The translations under genes and the position numbers were made by a program. Under the pieces are notes generated by a model, which had not been told where the DNA came from, searched no databases, and saw only the letters and a program-made list of their open reading frames with translations. From positions 50,759 to 114,758 of the forward strand of contig NZ_JAHZIJ010000016.1 of NCBI RefSeq assembly GCF_019443105.1: a stretch of 64,000 bases of DNA. Reading direction: 5' to 3'. This DNA is from Paenibacillus oenotherae (lineage in GTDB: Bacteria > Bacillota > Bacilli > Paenibacillales > Paenibacillaceae). Shown in pieces: positions 17,335 through 25,561 of the stretch. The stretch's first letter is position 1. Every line of letters starts with the position of its first letter.

Positions 17335-18183
17335 ATGACTGTTCATTCATTAGCCAATCACAATTTAACGCTCTCTAGCGGACTGCAATTAGCGTACTAT
17401 GATTCTGGTGAAGGCAGCGGTGTGCTTGCAGAGAATTCGGCCATTGTACTGCTGCACGGCTTCTGCGGCAGCTCCAGCTATTGGGAGAGCATCATTCCTC
17501 GAATCCAAGGGCTTGGGCGCATACTGATCCCGGATCTTCGTGGTCATGGGCGCAGCTCGGCTCCGGATGATGCCGTCTATGCGATGGAAGCTTTTGCTGA
17601 TGACCTGCTGCAATTGGTTGATGCGCTGCATGTGCGGCATGTCTATTTGTTTGGCCATTCGTTAGGAGGCTATGTATCGCTCGCTTTCGCCGACAAGTAC
17701 CCTGAGAAGGTGAGCTCGTTAAGCCTCGTTCATTCCACTGCGATGGCGGATACCGCCGAAGCAAAGCTTAACCGGGATAAGGCTGCGCAGGCGATTGCAA
17801 CGGAAGGCATCGAGAAATTCGTCGAGGGACTTGTGCCCAAGCTGTTCGCTCCTGCCCACCTTGTGAAGATGGCTGATAAGGTACAGGAAGTCATTGCGAT
17901 TGGATATGGAACATCGGCTGCGGGTGCTGCGGCGACAGCGCTCGGCATGAAGATCCGCGCGGATCGCAGAGATGTGCTTGATGAGCTGAATGTGCCAAGA
18001 CTGCTCATTGCAGGCTCTGAGGATGGAGTTATTCCGGCGGAGAAAACTTTTACTGCAGAGGGTTCGAATGTGTCCCAGGTTGTATTGAACGATACGGGCC
18101 ATATGGGCATGGTGGAGTCCCCGGCAGCTTTGGGAGAACGAATCGCTGCATTTATTCGTTTTTTATCGACGCTCAGGGAGTAG
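17335..18183 (+). CDS. Alpha/beta hydrolase
   Basis: The 282-residue protein shows the alpha/beta hydrolase fold: VLLHGFCGSSSYWESI (oxyanion loop, about 38-53), PDLRGHGRSSAP, the nucleophile elbow GHSLGG (about 107-112), an acid in IAGSEDGVIPAE, and a final His in LNDTGHMGMVESP. The substrate cannot be told; small esters or amides are usual for this group. RBS GAAGGA lies before the ATG. The next gene begins 7 nt after the stop. Confidence 0.9.
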   Translation: MTVHSLANHNLTLSSGLQLAYYDSGEGSGVLAENSAIVLLHGFCGSSSYWESIIPRIQGLGRILIPDLRGHGRSSAPDDAVYAMEAFADDLLQLVDALHVRHVYLFGHSLGGYVSLAFADKYPEKVSSLSLVHSTAMADTAEAKLNRDKAAQAIATEGIEKFVEGLVPKLFAPAHLVKMADKVQEVIAIGYGTSAAGAAATALGMKIRADRRDVLDELNVPRLLIAGSEDGVIPAEKTFTAEGSNVSQVVLNDTGHMGMVESPAALGERIAAFIRFLSTLRE

Positions 18184-18190
18184 GGGAGAT

Positions 18191-18871
18191 ATGTTTCAAA
18201 GGGATTATTTCATGCGGATGATTCATCAAATGACGGAAATGGTCGCACAGGTTATGGCTTTGAAGCAGGAGAAGAAGAAGGAAGAAGCGCTGCAGGTGAT
18301 TGATGAGATGCTGGATCGGCAGTTCAGGCTTAACGGCAAGCTGATTCGCTCCTTGTCGGATACGGACATCATCAGCATGATGACGGTTAGAGGCGTTGTA
18401 GAGACGGCCAACCTGCACGCGATCGCCCTGCTCATGAAGGAAGAGGCAGATCTGCTCGATGAGATGGATCAAGCTGAGCAGAGCTACTCCATCAGAGTGA
18501 AGGCGCTGCATTTATTCATCAGACTGGCGCTGCTGGAAGCCGAGCCTTTACTGCGCTCTCCCTCAGAGGAAGCGGCAGAACTGGCAGCGAAGCTGCGCGA
18601 ATACGAATTGCCGAGGGCGACAAAGGAGCTGCTTCTGGAATGGCATGAAGCAGAGGGTCGCTTTGATCAGGCAGAGAATGTGCTGGACGAGCTGCTTACA
18701 GACGGATTGATGGGACAGGAGGCTGCGGATGCATTCTATCGCAGGCTTCTCCTCATGCCTGACGAGAGGCTGCTGGCCGGCGGACTGCCCCGAGATGAAG
18801 TTATTGATGGTCAGAGAAGATTATACGAAACTCCGGTCATAGAAAAAGCAGGAGGCGGAAGCGGTTCATGA
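18191..18871 (+). CDS. DUF6483-like hypothetical protein
   Basis: The 226-residue helical protein opens with MFQRDYFMRMIHQMTEMVAQVM, a start I associate with DUF6483 proteins of Paenibacillus relatives. The C-terminal half resembles short helical repeats (LLEWHEAEGRFDQAENVLDELLTDG is TPR-like). A GGGGAGA RBS lies in the 7-nt gap after the hydrolase gene, so the two are likely co-transcribed. Function unknown. Confidence 0.7.
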   Translation: MFQRDYFMRMIHQMTEMVAQVMALKQEKKKEEALQVIDEMLDRQFRLNGKLIRSLSDTDIISMMTVRGVVETANLHAIALLMKEEADLLDEMDQAEQSYSIRVKALHLFIRLALLEAEPLLRSPSEEAAELAAKLREYELPRATKELLLEWHEAEGRFDQAENVLDELLTDGLMGQEAADAFYRRLLLMPDERLLAGGLPRDEVIDGQRRLYETPVIEKAGGGSGS

Positions 18872-18942
18872 CGGCCGGTTCTGCCGATTGCTGCTGTCCT
18901 GTGGCTGGATAAAGTAAGTTACTAGGAGCTGAATGGATCAAC

Positions 18943-20136
18943 ATGGAGCAATGGCAAGCGGATTTACAGCAATGGGTGGAGAGCGGAGTGCTGCGGCAGG
19001 CGACATTCAGCCAGCTTCGCCGCAAGGATGAAGGGAGTCCGCTCAAGACGGCTATACGGGCAATTGAGCTGCGCGGCAGCCTCCATTACCAGTTCGAGTA
19101 TCACAGCAAGACCAAAGTGACTCATGATAATGTTCCGCAGGCAGAAGCGGCGCAGCGAATGGCAGAGTGGCTGGAGCAGCATTATAGACAAGCGCTGTTC
19201 AAGACGGATGACGCGGATGTGCAGGTGCTGTTCAACAAGAAGGGCAAGGCGACAATGCTTCGCAAGCCGCCGACATCCAAAGCGGTTCAGGAGCCGCAGC
19301 AGCATAACCGGCAGAAGCAGCGGATCGTTCAAGAGGGTGAGGCTGCGCCGTTCATGGTGGAGCTTGGCATTATGACAAAGGATGGCGCGGTCATCGCCAA
19401 GAAACAGGATAAATTCAGACAGATTAACCGGTTCCTTGAGATGGTTGCGGATGTGCTGCCGAGTCTGCCGACCCATCGTGAGATCCGGATTGTGGATTTT
19501 GGCTGCGGCAAATCTTATTTGACATTTGCGCTCTATCATTTGCTCGCAATCAAGCAGAACATGAATATCACGATTGTGGGGCTTGATCTGAAGGAGGATG
19601 TTATCGCCTTCTGCTCTGAGCTTGCGCACAAGCTCGGTTACGACCGGCTGAGCTTTCAGGTTGGTGATATTGCCCATTACAAGGAGCAATCGGCTGTCGA
19701 TATGGTCGTGACGCTGCATGCTTGCGATACAGCAACAGATGCCGCGCTGGTCAAGGCGGTGGATTGGGGAGCTTCCGTTATTCTGTCTGTACCATGCTGC
19801 CAGCATGAGTTTTTTCGGCAGATCGCCAATGAGAATTTGAAGCCGCTTTTGTCGCATGGCTTGCTGAAGGAGCGGTTCTCGGCTCTTGCTACGGATGCGG
19901 TGCGTGCCCAGCTGTTGGAGGTTATTGGCTATAAAGTGCAAATGCTTGAGTTTATAGATCCTGATCATACGCCCAAAAATATGCTCATTCGCGCTACGAT
20001 TGGCCCGGCAAACGAAAGTGAGCGTAAATGGAAGGAATATGAAGCCTTTCGCGATAGCTTGCAATTAACGCCCTATTTGGAAGGCGCATTGGCCGACCAG
20101 TTGGCCGCTGCGAGGGCGCAAGGGCTTGTCAAATAA
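18943..20136 (+). CDS. Class I SAM-dependent methyltransferase (Methyltransf_32-like)
   Basis: The 397-residue protein has a ~165-residue N-terminal region with a basic linker, then a Rossmann methyltransferase domain: VDFGCGKSYLTFALYHLL (SAM motif I, about residue 184), GLDLKEDVIAFC, VVTLHACDTATDAAL and VPCCQHEFF. The LHACDTATD and PCCQHE motifs are typical of the Methyltransf_32 group, which includes RNA-modifying enzymes. An RNA substrate is plausible but unproven. It is the last gene before the c-di-GMP block. Confidence 0.85.
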   Translation: MEQWQADLQQWVESGVLRQATFSQLRRKDEGSPLKTAIRAIELRGSLHYQFEYHSKTKVTHDNVPQAEAAQRMAEWLEQHYRQALFKTDDADVQVLFNKKGKATMLRKPPTSKAVQEPQQHNRQKQRIVQEGEAAPFMVELGIMTKDGAVIAKKQDKFRQINRFLEMVADVLPSLPTHREIRIVDFGCGKSYLTFALYHLLAIKQNMNITIVGLDLKEDVIAFCSELAHKLGYDRLSFQVGDIAHYKEQSAVDMVVTLHACDTATDAALVKAVDWGASVILSVPCCQHEFFRQIANENLKPLLSHGLLKERFSALATDAVRAQLLEVIGYKVQMLEFIDPDHTPKNMLIRATIGPANESERKWKEYEAFRDSLQLTPYLEGALADQLAAARAQGLVK

Positions 20137-20222
20137 GATGACACTAGTCGTTGTCGAATAAATACGTGCTGTGATAGAATGGGAGTGTGGTAAGTCCCAT
20201 GAAGTGTAGCACATGAATATGG

Positions 20223-21911
20223 TTGATTGGGTGGGTAGTTTTGGGACTGTTGACATGGCTTGATCCCAGTATCTTTTTCGTTCTTTTGGCTTTGTTTATG
20301 TATGTTTTTGTTTATAACACAGTCACAATGCTGCACAGGATCTATTTGATCTTCCACTTCCTGATTATGATCTGGCCGCTCGGCCAATTCGCAGTCAATA
20401 TGACAGACAATCCCCACTTCCAGTTGATTTACAACAATGTTTCGTTTGTCGTTTTATCTGTTGTCGGATTTGGATGGCAACTGGTATTGAGATTTCTGAT
20501 AAATCCGGCTTATGTGCTTAGTGCGAGAGCGGTTATGAGGATGTTTCTTCCCGCTCTTGTTATTGTGATCGGGATTGCTGTCAATCCCGGAGGTGTTTAT
20601 TTAACCGAGAATGATGGTGGCCCCTACCATTCGTACGGTCCGCTCTTCTGGATTCTCGCTCTTACTTTAATGGCGTATTTCATATATTCGGCTGTCCTTC
20701 TTATCCGGGCTTACCGTTCGGGCAGCAATCCTCATTACCGGCCGCAGATTGCTTACGCCTTGACGGGTGTTACAGTGCTGGTTCTGTTCGGATTGGCGGA
20801 ATTGATCTTGAATATATTGCTGTCGAACGTGCTGCCAGCTGTTCCCGGCATATTTACGATTGGGATCGCCGTTGCGTCGATCTGCTTTGTAGCGGCACTT
20901 CACAAGCAGCGTTCTTTCGATATTGTGAGAATTGCCCAGCAGGATGTTATTGATACGATTGCGGCTGGGATTATCGTATTGGACAGGCATGAGCAAGTTG
21001 TCGAGATGAACCGGATGTCAAGCCCCCGGCTTGGCATTCACATTGGAAGCCGGCTCGATATGGAGCGGCTTATCCATTCCGCTAAGGGCGTGAAAGCAGC
21101 GGAACCATTCCTTCGAGCCTATCGAAGCAATCCTCCCGCGCGCGCCGAGATGGAGATCTCGATCAAGCAGGATGGACGCATTATTCATCTTTCTATGAGT
21201 GCAGCGCCCATTATGGGTGATCACAATCGCGTACTCGGGCGCGTAATCACCTTCCAGGACATAACCGAGCTTAGGCGGCTGATCGACGATTCGAATAAGC
21301 AGAATGAGGTGCAGCAAGAGCGCAACCGCGAGCTTCTCAGGATGCAGGATGAGCTGTTTCAAGCCAACGGAAAGCTGGAGATGATGGCCATTACGGACAG
21401 CTTGACCGGCTGCTACAATAGGCGTTATCTGATGCAGCAGCTAGAGCATGAAGTGAAGAAAAACGTGAGATATCGGGTACCGTTCGCGATTATTCTGTTT
21501 GACATCGATCTGTTCAAATCTGTTAATGATACCTATGGCCACCTGGTAGGAGATGATGTCATTCGCCTGACAGCTGAGGTCGTGCGGAGATCGCTCAGAC
21601 AGACCGATATACTGGCCAGATATGGCGGGGAGGAATTTACCGTCTATTTGCCCCATACGAACGGGGAGCAAGCCGCAATGCTGGCGAAGCGGATATGCGA
21701 AGCAGTCGAAGCTAATGCTGTGCCTGTCGGAAGGGATGACGAAACGGTATCGGTCACGATTAGTGTTGGTGTGCTGTCCGTATCCGGCCCAGTTGTTGAA
21801 AGCGGCAACGATGCCAAATCATATTTGCGTGAGTTGTTTGCCAGAGCTGATGCGGCGCTGTATGAGGCTAAGGAAGGCGGACGCAACCGGATCATTCATT
21901 ACCAGGAGTAA
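20223..21911 (+). CDS. Membrane diguanylate cyclase (7TM-PAS-GGDEF)
   Basis: Seven hydrophobic segments fill about residues 5-235, in the pattern of the histidine-kinase-type 7TM sensor region. A PAS domain follows (about 245-360, TIAAGIIVLDRHEQVVEMNRM ... RVITFQDITELRR), then a GGDEF domain (about 390-560) with active-site GGEEF (about 468). An RxxD motif (RQTD) five residues before it matches the inhibitory I-site, so product feedback is likely. It makes c-di-GMP from two GTP. The start is unclear: TTG 20223 or TTG 20241, the latter behind GGGTGGG. Confidence 0.88.
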   Translation: MIGWVVLGLLTWLDPSIFFVLLALFMYVFVYNTVTMLHRIYLIFHFLIMIWPLGQFAVNMTDNPHFQLIYNNVSFVVLSVVGFGWQLVLRFLINPAYVLSARAVMRMFLPALVIVIGIAVNPGGVYLTENDGGPYHSYGPLFWILALTLMAYFIYSAVLLIRAYRSGSNPHYRPQIAYALTGVTVLVLFGLAELILNILLSNVLPAVPGIFTIGIAVASICFVAALHKQRSFDIVRIAQQDVIDTIAAGIIVLDRHEQVVEMNRMSSPRLGIHIGSRLDMERLIHSAKGVKAAEPFLRAYRSNPPARAEMEISIKQDGRIIHLSMSAAPIMGDHNRVLGRVITFQDITELRRLIDDSNKQNEVQQERNRELLRMQDELFQANGKLEMMAITDSLTGCYNRRYLMQQLEHEVKKNVRYRVPFAIILFDIDLFKSVNDTYGHLVGDDVIRLTAEVVRRSLRQTDILARYGGEEFTVYLPHTNGEQAAMLAKRICEAVEANAVPVGRDDETVSVTISVGVLSVSGPVVESGNDAKSYLRELFARADAALYEAKEGGRNRIIHYQE

Positions 21912-21926
21912 ATGGAGGATGGCATC

Positions 21927-22613
21927 ATGACTTTCACAGGACGTATTGCAGCCGGGGCGATTGCGGCTGGCTCCATATCCTTTACGACAGCGTTCGGATT
22001 CTGGGCAGGCGGCAGCAATGGATGGCTGACAGCGTTAACCGGCATGGCAGCCAGCTCGCTTCTGTCCCTTCCTCTGGCCTGGATTCTGGGCGGCAAATAT
22101 GATCGGCTCAAGGCGGATTCTACACGGGACTGCTTGACGGGCGTTCATAATCGCGGCTTTATAGAATCGAGCTTTCCCAAGCTGCTTCAGCAAGCACAGC
22201 GCAAACAGAAGAAAATCTCGATCCTTATGATAGATGTGAATGATTTCAAGGATGTCAATGACCGGTTCGGCCATGAGCAAGGAGACCGGGCGTTGAAGCT
22301 CATTGCACAATCACTGGCAGCATGTTCACTGAAAGGCGAAATCGTTGCGCGATGGGGCGGCGATGAGTTCGTCATCGTCTGCCCCTACGGGGATGATAAG
22401 GGGATAGATGCATGGATCAGGGAGCAGCATCAGCATCTTCTCAGGCTTACCCAACGAATGGGCTTCAATCTGTCTGTATCAGTCGGCAGTGCTTGTTATC
22501 CTGAACATGGGAGCGATCTATTCCAGTTGGTTCGTTCTGCGGACAAGAAGATGTATGCGAACAAAAACCTGCGCCGGATACATAACGGTCCTCATGAGGC
22601 GTTGCAAGCATAA
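21927..22613 (+). CDS. Membrane-anchored GGDEF protein
   Basis: The ATG at 21927 is preceded by GGAGG 8 nt upstream; an ATG 15 nt further out overlaps that site. Two short hydrophobic helices (about 8-60) lead to a GGDEF domain with LTGVHNRGFIE, ILMIDVNDFKDVNDRFGHEQGD and an intact GGDEF (about 148). The position of the I-site RxxD is not conserved (LKGE). It is therefore likely an active diguanylate cyclase without product feedback. It sits 15 nt after the 7TM cyclase gene, in one operon. Confidence 0.85.
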   Translation: MTFTGRIAAGAIAAGSISFTTAFGFWAGGSNGWLTALTGMAASSLLSLPLAWILGGKYDRLKADSTRDCLTGVHNRGFIESSFPKLLQQAQRKQKKISILMIDVNDFKDVNDRFGHEQGDRALKLIAQSLAACSLKGEIVARWGGDEFVIVCPYGDDKGIDAWIREQHQHLLRLTQRMGFNLSVSVGSACYPEHGSDLFQLVRSADKKMYANKNLRRIHNGPHEALQA

Positions 22614-22651
22614 CCAATTAGCAAATAGTTATGAAGGCGGGATCAGACAGA

Positions 22652-23734
22652 ATGAGAAAAGTAAATATTCTCTCGGTAAAGCCGGGAGAGAAATTGGCTC
22701 GCCCTATACTTCAAGAGAACGGCAACATTCTGTTAGGTGCCGGAGTGGAGCTTAGTGAAAGGTTTATCGATCGGCTGAAGAATCTGGGCATAGATATGGT
22801 GTTTATCGATGATCCGCTGACAGAGGGCCTCGAGCCCACCACACCGATTAGAGATGCTACGCAGAAGAAGGCGACAGATACAATCTTCAAGACGATGAAC
22901 ACGCTAATGGATCAACCGAATATTAAAGGCCGTGCCATTGCGCCTGAGATGGGACGGGAGTTCCGCAAAGTGTTCGGTGAGATTATGCAGGATCTGATCG
23001 TTCGTGAAGAGGTCATGGTGAATCTCACCAGCATACAAGTGGCGGACGCTTATTTGTTCCAGCACTCGCTTAATGTTGCTATTCTCGCAGGCATCATGGG
23101 CTTGGCGAAGGGATATAACCGGAACCAGCTGGAGGAGCTGGGGATGGGGGCGCTGCTGTTCGATGTCGGAATGTCCAGGCTGCCTAAGGAGTTGCTGAAT
23201 AAAGCAACACCGCTCACCGTTGAGGAACGGCTTGTCATGGAGAAGCATACGGAGGAAGGCTTCAACATTATCCGCGCCCAGCATGATATATCGCTGCTCT
23301 CCGCACATTGTGCGTTTCAGCATCATGAGCGATACGACGGGTCCGGCTATCCGCGAAGATTGCGCGGGAATGAGATTCATGAGTATGCTCAGATCGTTGC
23401 TCTTGCAGATGTGTATGATGCGCTGACCTCGCCGCGGCCGCATCGCAGAAGGTATACCCCTACGGAAGCGATCGAATATTTATTCGCAGCGGGAAATACC
23501 GTCTTTGATCTGGATCTGATCAAAACCTTCTGCAAGCATATCTCGATTTATCCGGTATCGACTACTGTACTTCTAAGCTCTGGCCAGATCGGCGTGGTTG
23601 CTGAGAACAATCCGCTTGCTGTACATAGGCCGACAGTTCGGATCATACGCGAGGCGGATGGCTCTGCGCCGGCCATGGCTTATCAGATCGATCTGAAGAA
23701 TGAGCATAATGTAATGATTATCAAAGAGATGTAA
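22652..23734 (+). CDS. HD-GYP domain protein with degenerate HD motif
   Basis: The ATG at 22652 fits the AAGGCGGG site better than one 21 nt upstream. The ~360-residue protein has an N-terminal ~110-residue region, then an HD-GYP domain. Kept motifs are QHSLNVAILAG, HHERYDGSGYP (about 224) and ALADVYDAL. The metal-binding HDIGK is replaced by FDVGM (about 169), losing His and Lys. Canonical HD-GYP proteins hydrolyse c-di-GMP; this one may have altered metal binding or serve as a c-di-GMP receptor. It lies in the operon after two GGDEF genes. Confidence 0.85.
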   Translation: MRKVNILSVKPGEKLARPILQENGNILLGAGVELSERFIDRLKNLGIDMVFIDDPLTEGLEPTTPIRDATQKKATDTIFKTMNTLMDQPNIKGRAIAPEMGREFRKVFGEIMQDLIVREEVMVNLTSIQVADAYLFQHSLNVAILAGIMGLAKGYNRNQLEELGMGALLFDVGMSRLPKELLNKATPLTVEERLVMEKHTEEGFNIIRAQHDISLLSAHCAFQHHERYDGSGYPRRLRGNEIHEYAQIVALADVYDALTSPRPHRRRYTPTEAIEYLFAAGNTVFDLDLIKTFCKHISIYPVSTTVLLSSGQIGVVAENNPLAVHRPTVRIIREADGSAPAMAYQIDLKNEHNVMIIKEM

Positions 23735-23764
23735 CGATCAACCTCATTATGACAACAGCATAAT

Positions 23765-23866
23765 CATCGAAATGGCAAACTTGCCGAAAGGCAAGGACGC
23801 AAAGCTAAAGGGTCTAATGTTCATTGTTGCAATGAACGAAATGACAGCCTGGCTGCCGACGTGACA
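23765..23866 (+). promoter_or_regulatory. Cyclic di-GMP-I (GEMM-I) riboswitch upstream of the PilZ gene
   Basis: The diagnostic GEMM-I core is visible in order: GGCAAAC (23774-23780), the TTGCC-GAAA-GGCAA hairpin, GGACGCAAAGC, AGGGTCT, a second long hairpin (TGTTCATTG ... CAATGAACG), ATGACAGCC and TGGCTGCCGA. The 70 nt that follow contain a CATCCA/TGGGTG hairpin and two CGGC segments, the second with T5, which could pair with GCCG of the aptamer end as a terminator. The direction of control is not clear from sequence. Confidence 0.92.
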
Positions 23867-23947
23867 TCCAATCTTGGGTGGTAGGAGCGGCTTTGTGGCA
23901 TGGGAAGCGGCTTTTTCTTATTTTGACACCTGGGAGTGGATGCTGTA

Positions 23948-24688
23948 ATGGTTGATAATAGAAGTTCGAACAAGGATGCCTATGGAGCAGACAAGGGGAT
24001 GACCTCCACTAAAGTGCTGGTTCATAGCCGTACCGTTGTTGAGAAAGAAGGATATGTGTCTACAGGCGTTCTGTCCCATGTAGAGGGAGAGATGATTGAG
24101 ATCGAGATGTCCGAATATAAGTCATTCGATCTTGGCGATCCGGTCAGCTTGACCATTTATTCTCCTGTTGGCATACATAGAATGCAATCGACAATTATCG
24201 GCAAAGCGGAGGGCTCTCTTGCCGTTATTTTTCCGCCAAGATCGTTGATCGGCCTGGAGGAGAAGCGGGAGATGCCGCGAATTGAAGTCTATCATGACGG
24301 GCTGTTCAGGCCTGTGACGGGCGATAGGAGCGGGGCTGAGGCCCAAGGGGAAGCTGCGGATGAAGAGGAGCTGGTTGAATCGGCACTGGATTTCGAGCTG
24401 ACAGTTCGTAATATCAGCTTCTCTGGCATTGGTTTTCAAGTATTCGGGCAATCGGCGCTGGAGCCGGATGATAGAGTGAAGGCGACAATCAAGATTGGTT
24501 TTGAGCTATCCTGCACACTGGAAATCGTCCGCAAAGAATATGATGGCGAACAGTCCTTCTATGGCGCAAGGTTCCAAAATCTTGATGAGCTGCAACAGCG
24601 AGCATTAAGAGCCTTCCTGCTTCGTGAGCAGGTTGCAACTTACTATAAGAAGAAGCAAGAGAAGTCTGCCAAGCCGCGCTCATTCTAG
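23948..24688 (+). CDS. PilZ domain c-di-GMP effector protein
   Basis: The ~246-residue protein has an N-terminal YcgR-N/PilZN-like beta domain (about 20-100, LGDPVSLTIYSPVGIHRMQSTIIG) and a C-terminal PilZ domain. The c-di-GMP binding motifs are seen: RxxxR in KREMPR (about 107) and NISFSGIGF for D/NxSxxG (about 157). The layout resembles flagellar-brake proteins YpfA/DgrA and YcgR. The ATG at 23948 lies behind GGGAG; a GTG 12 nt upstream is possible. It stands directly behind the c-di-GMP riboswitch, so both its RNA and its protein likely sense the same signal. Confidence 0.85.
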   Translation: MVDNRSSNKDAYGADKGMTSTKVLVHSRTVVEKEGYVSTGVLSHVEGEMIEIEMSEYKSFDLGDPVSLTIYSPVGIHRMQSTIIGKAEGSLAVIFPPRSLIGLEEKREMPRIEVYHDGLFRPVTGDRSGAEAQGEAADEEELVESALDFELTVRNISFSGIGFQVFGQSALEPDDRVKATIKIGFELSCTLEIVRKEYDGEQSFYGARFQNLDELQQRALRAFLLREQVATYYKKKQEKSAKPRSF

Positions 24689-24794
24689 CGGCATGTGAAG
24701 AGAGGGCTGTCCGAAAAGCCCCTTTTGGAAATCTCAGCTCCCACTCGATCATCAGACTATTGACGTACTCCTCGCCAGAGAACGATCCGTGATT

Positions 24795-25115
24795 CTAACG
24801 CCGCAATAAGCGAGAGCTACGAGATGCGAGATGCGAGCTAGGCGAAACATGCGAGATGTGAGATGCACGGTGCAAGGTGCGAGCTAGGTGAAACATGCAA
24901 GATGCGAGCTAGGTGAAACTTGCGAGTTACGAGATGCGAGATGCGAGCTAGGTGTAACATGCAAGATGCGTGCTAGCGAAACAAGCGAGATGTAAGGCGT
25001 AAGATGCAAGATGCAATGTGCAAGCTAGGCGAAAAACATGCAAGATGCAGGTGCACGATGTAAGATGCGAGGTGCAAGGGTGCAATGTGCAAGCTAGGCG
25101 AAAAACATGCGAAAC
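24795..25115. repeat. Degenerate tandem expansion inside copy B
   Basis: Many imperfect copies of a GCGAGCTAGGTGAAACATGC-type unit are mixed with GAGATGCGAGATGC. Copy C has only one such unit, near 30520-30550. Confidence 0.75.
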
Positions 25116-25284
25116 GGCATGTATTTTTTCGTTTCTGGCCTGATAAAGGTGAAATGCCTGCCAGAGGGCAGGTATTTCACCTTCATTTCCCCTTAATGGC
25201 CGATTTTTGCTCAAATTCATGCATGATCGCAGGAATTTTACAATTAGGGCCTCTTGTAACCGAAATTCATGCACATTCGCAGGC

Positions 25285-25330
25285 TTCTTACTCTTACTCT
25301 TACTCTTACTCTTACTCTTACTCTTACTCC
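25285..25330. repeat. Hexanucleotide microsatellite (TTACTC, about 7 units)
   Basis: The unit TTACTC repeats without interruption. In copies A, C and D the same place has one TTACTCCG/GGAGTAAG copy. Confidence 0.9.
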
Positions 25331-25561
25331 GCCACTCTGCCTTCGAACCAAACTTGGAGTGGGAGAGGCAACGCCGGGGATTCTCCCCCAGCCGATGCAA
25401 GTTATGGCGGCGGCGAAAACCAAGGATGGGCTGTTAAGCCCCCTGTATATAATGAAAAAGATGCCTCGAATCCCGCTTTCTAGCGGTTTTGGAGGCATCT
25501 TTTGACTTCATTGGGACTGGCTCATTGAATATTGGCTTTTTCGGACAGCCCCTGGTCGTGG

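Larger units (their letters stand above)
24703..25552. mobile_element. MITE-like three-hairpin element, copy B, with both terminal inverted repeats and internal expansions
   Basis: The ends are GGGCTGTCCGAAAAGCC (24704-24720) and, inverted, GGCTTTTTCGGACAGCCCC (25534-25552). The element is read on the minus strand. Its hairpin units end in GCAGG at 25168, 25229 and 25279 (61 and 50 nt apart). A terminator-like AAAGATGCCTC ... GAGGCATCTTT hairpin lies at about 25453-25502. Two internal expansions make it longer than copy C. No transposase gene is present. It lies between the convergent PilZ and ABC permease genes. No clear target duplication is seen. Confidence 0.8.

Noticed and set aside
18964-20064. 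366-codon minus-strand frame opposite the methyltransferase gene
   Set aside because: The plus strand carries SAM-binding and PCCQHE motifs in order; the antisense product is compositionally odd and has no family pattern.
25085-25505. Short frames with (Ser-Tyr)n or (Leu)n runs over the microsatellite of copy B
   Set aside because: They arise from the TTACTC hexamer, lie wholly inside a repeat element, and have no ribosome binding sites.
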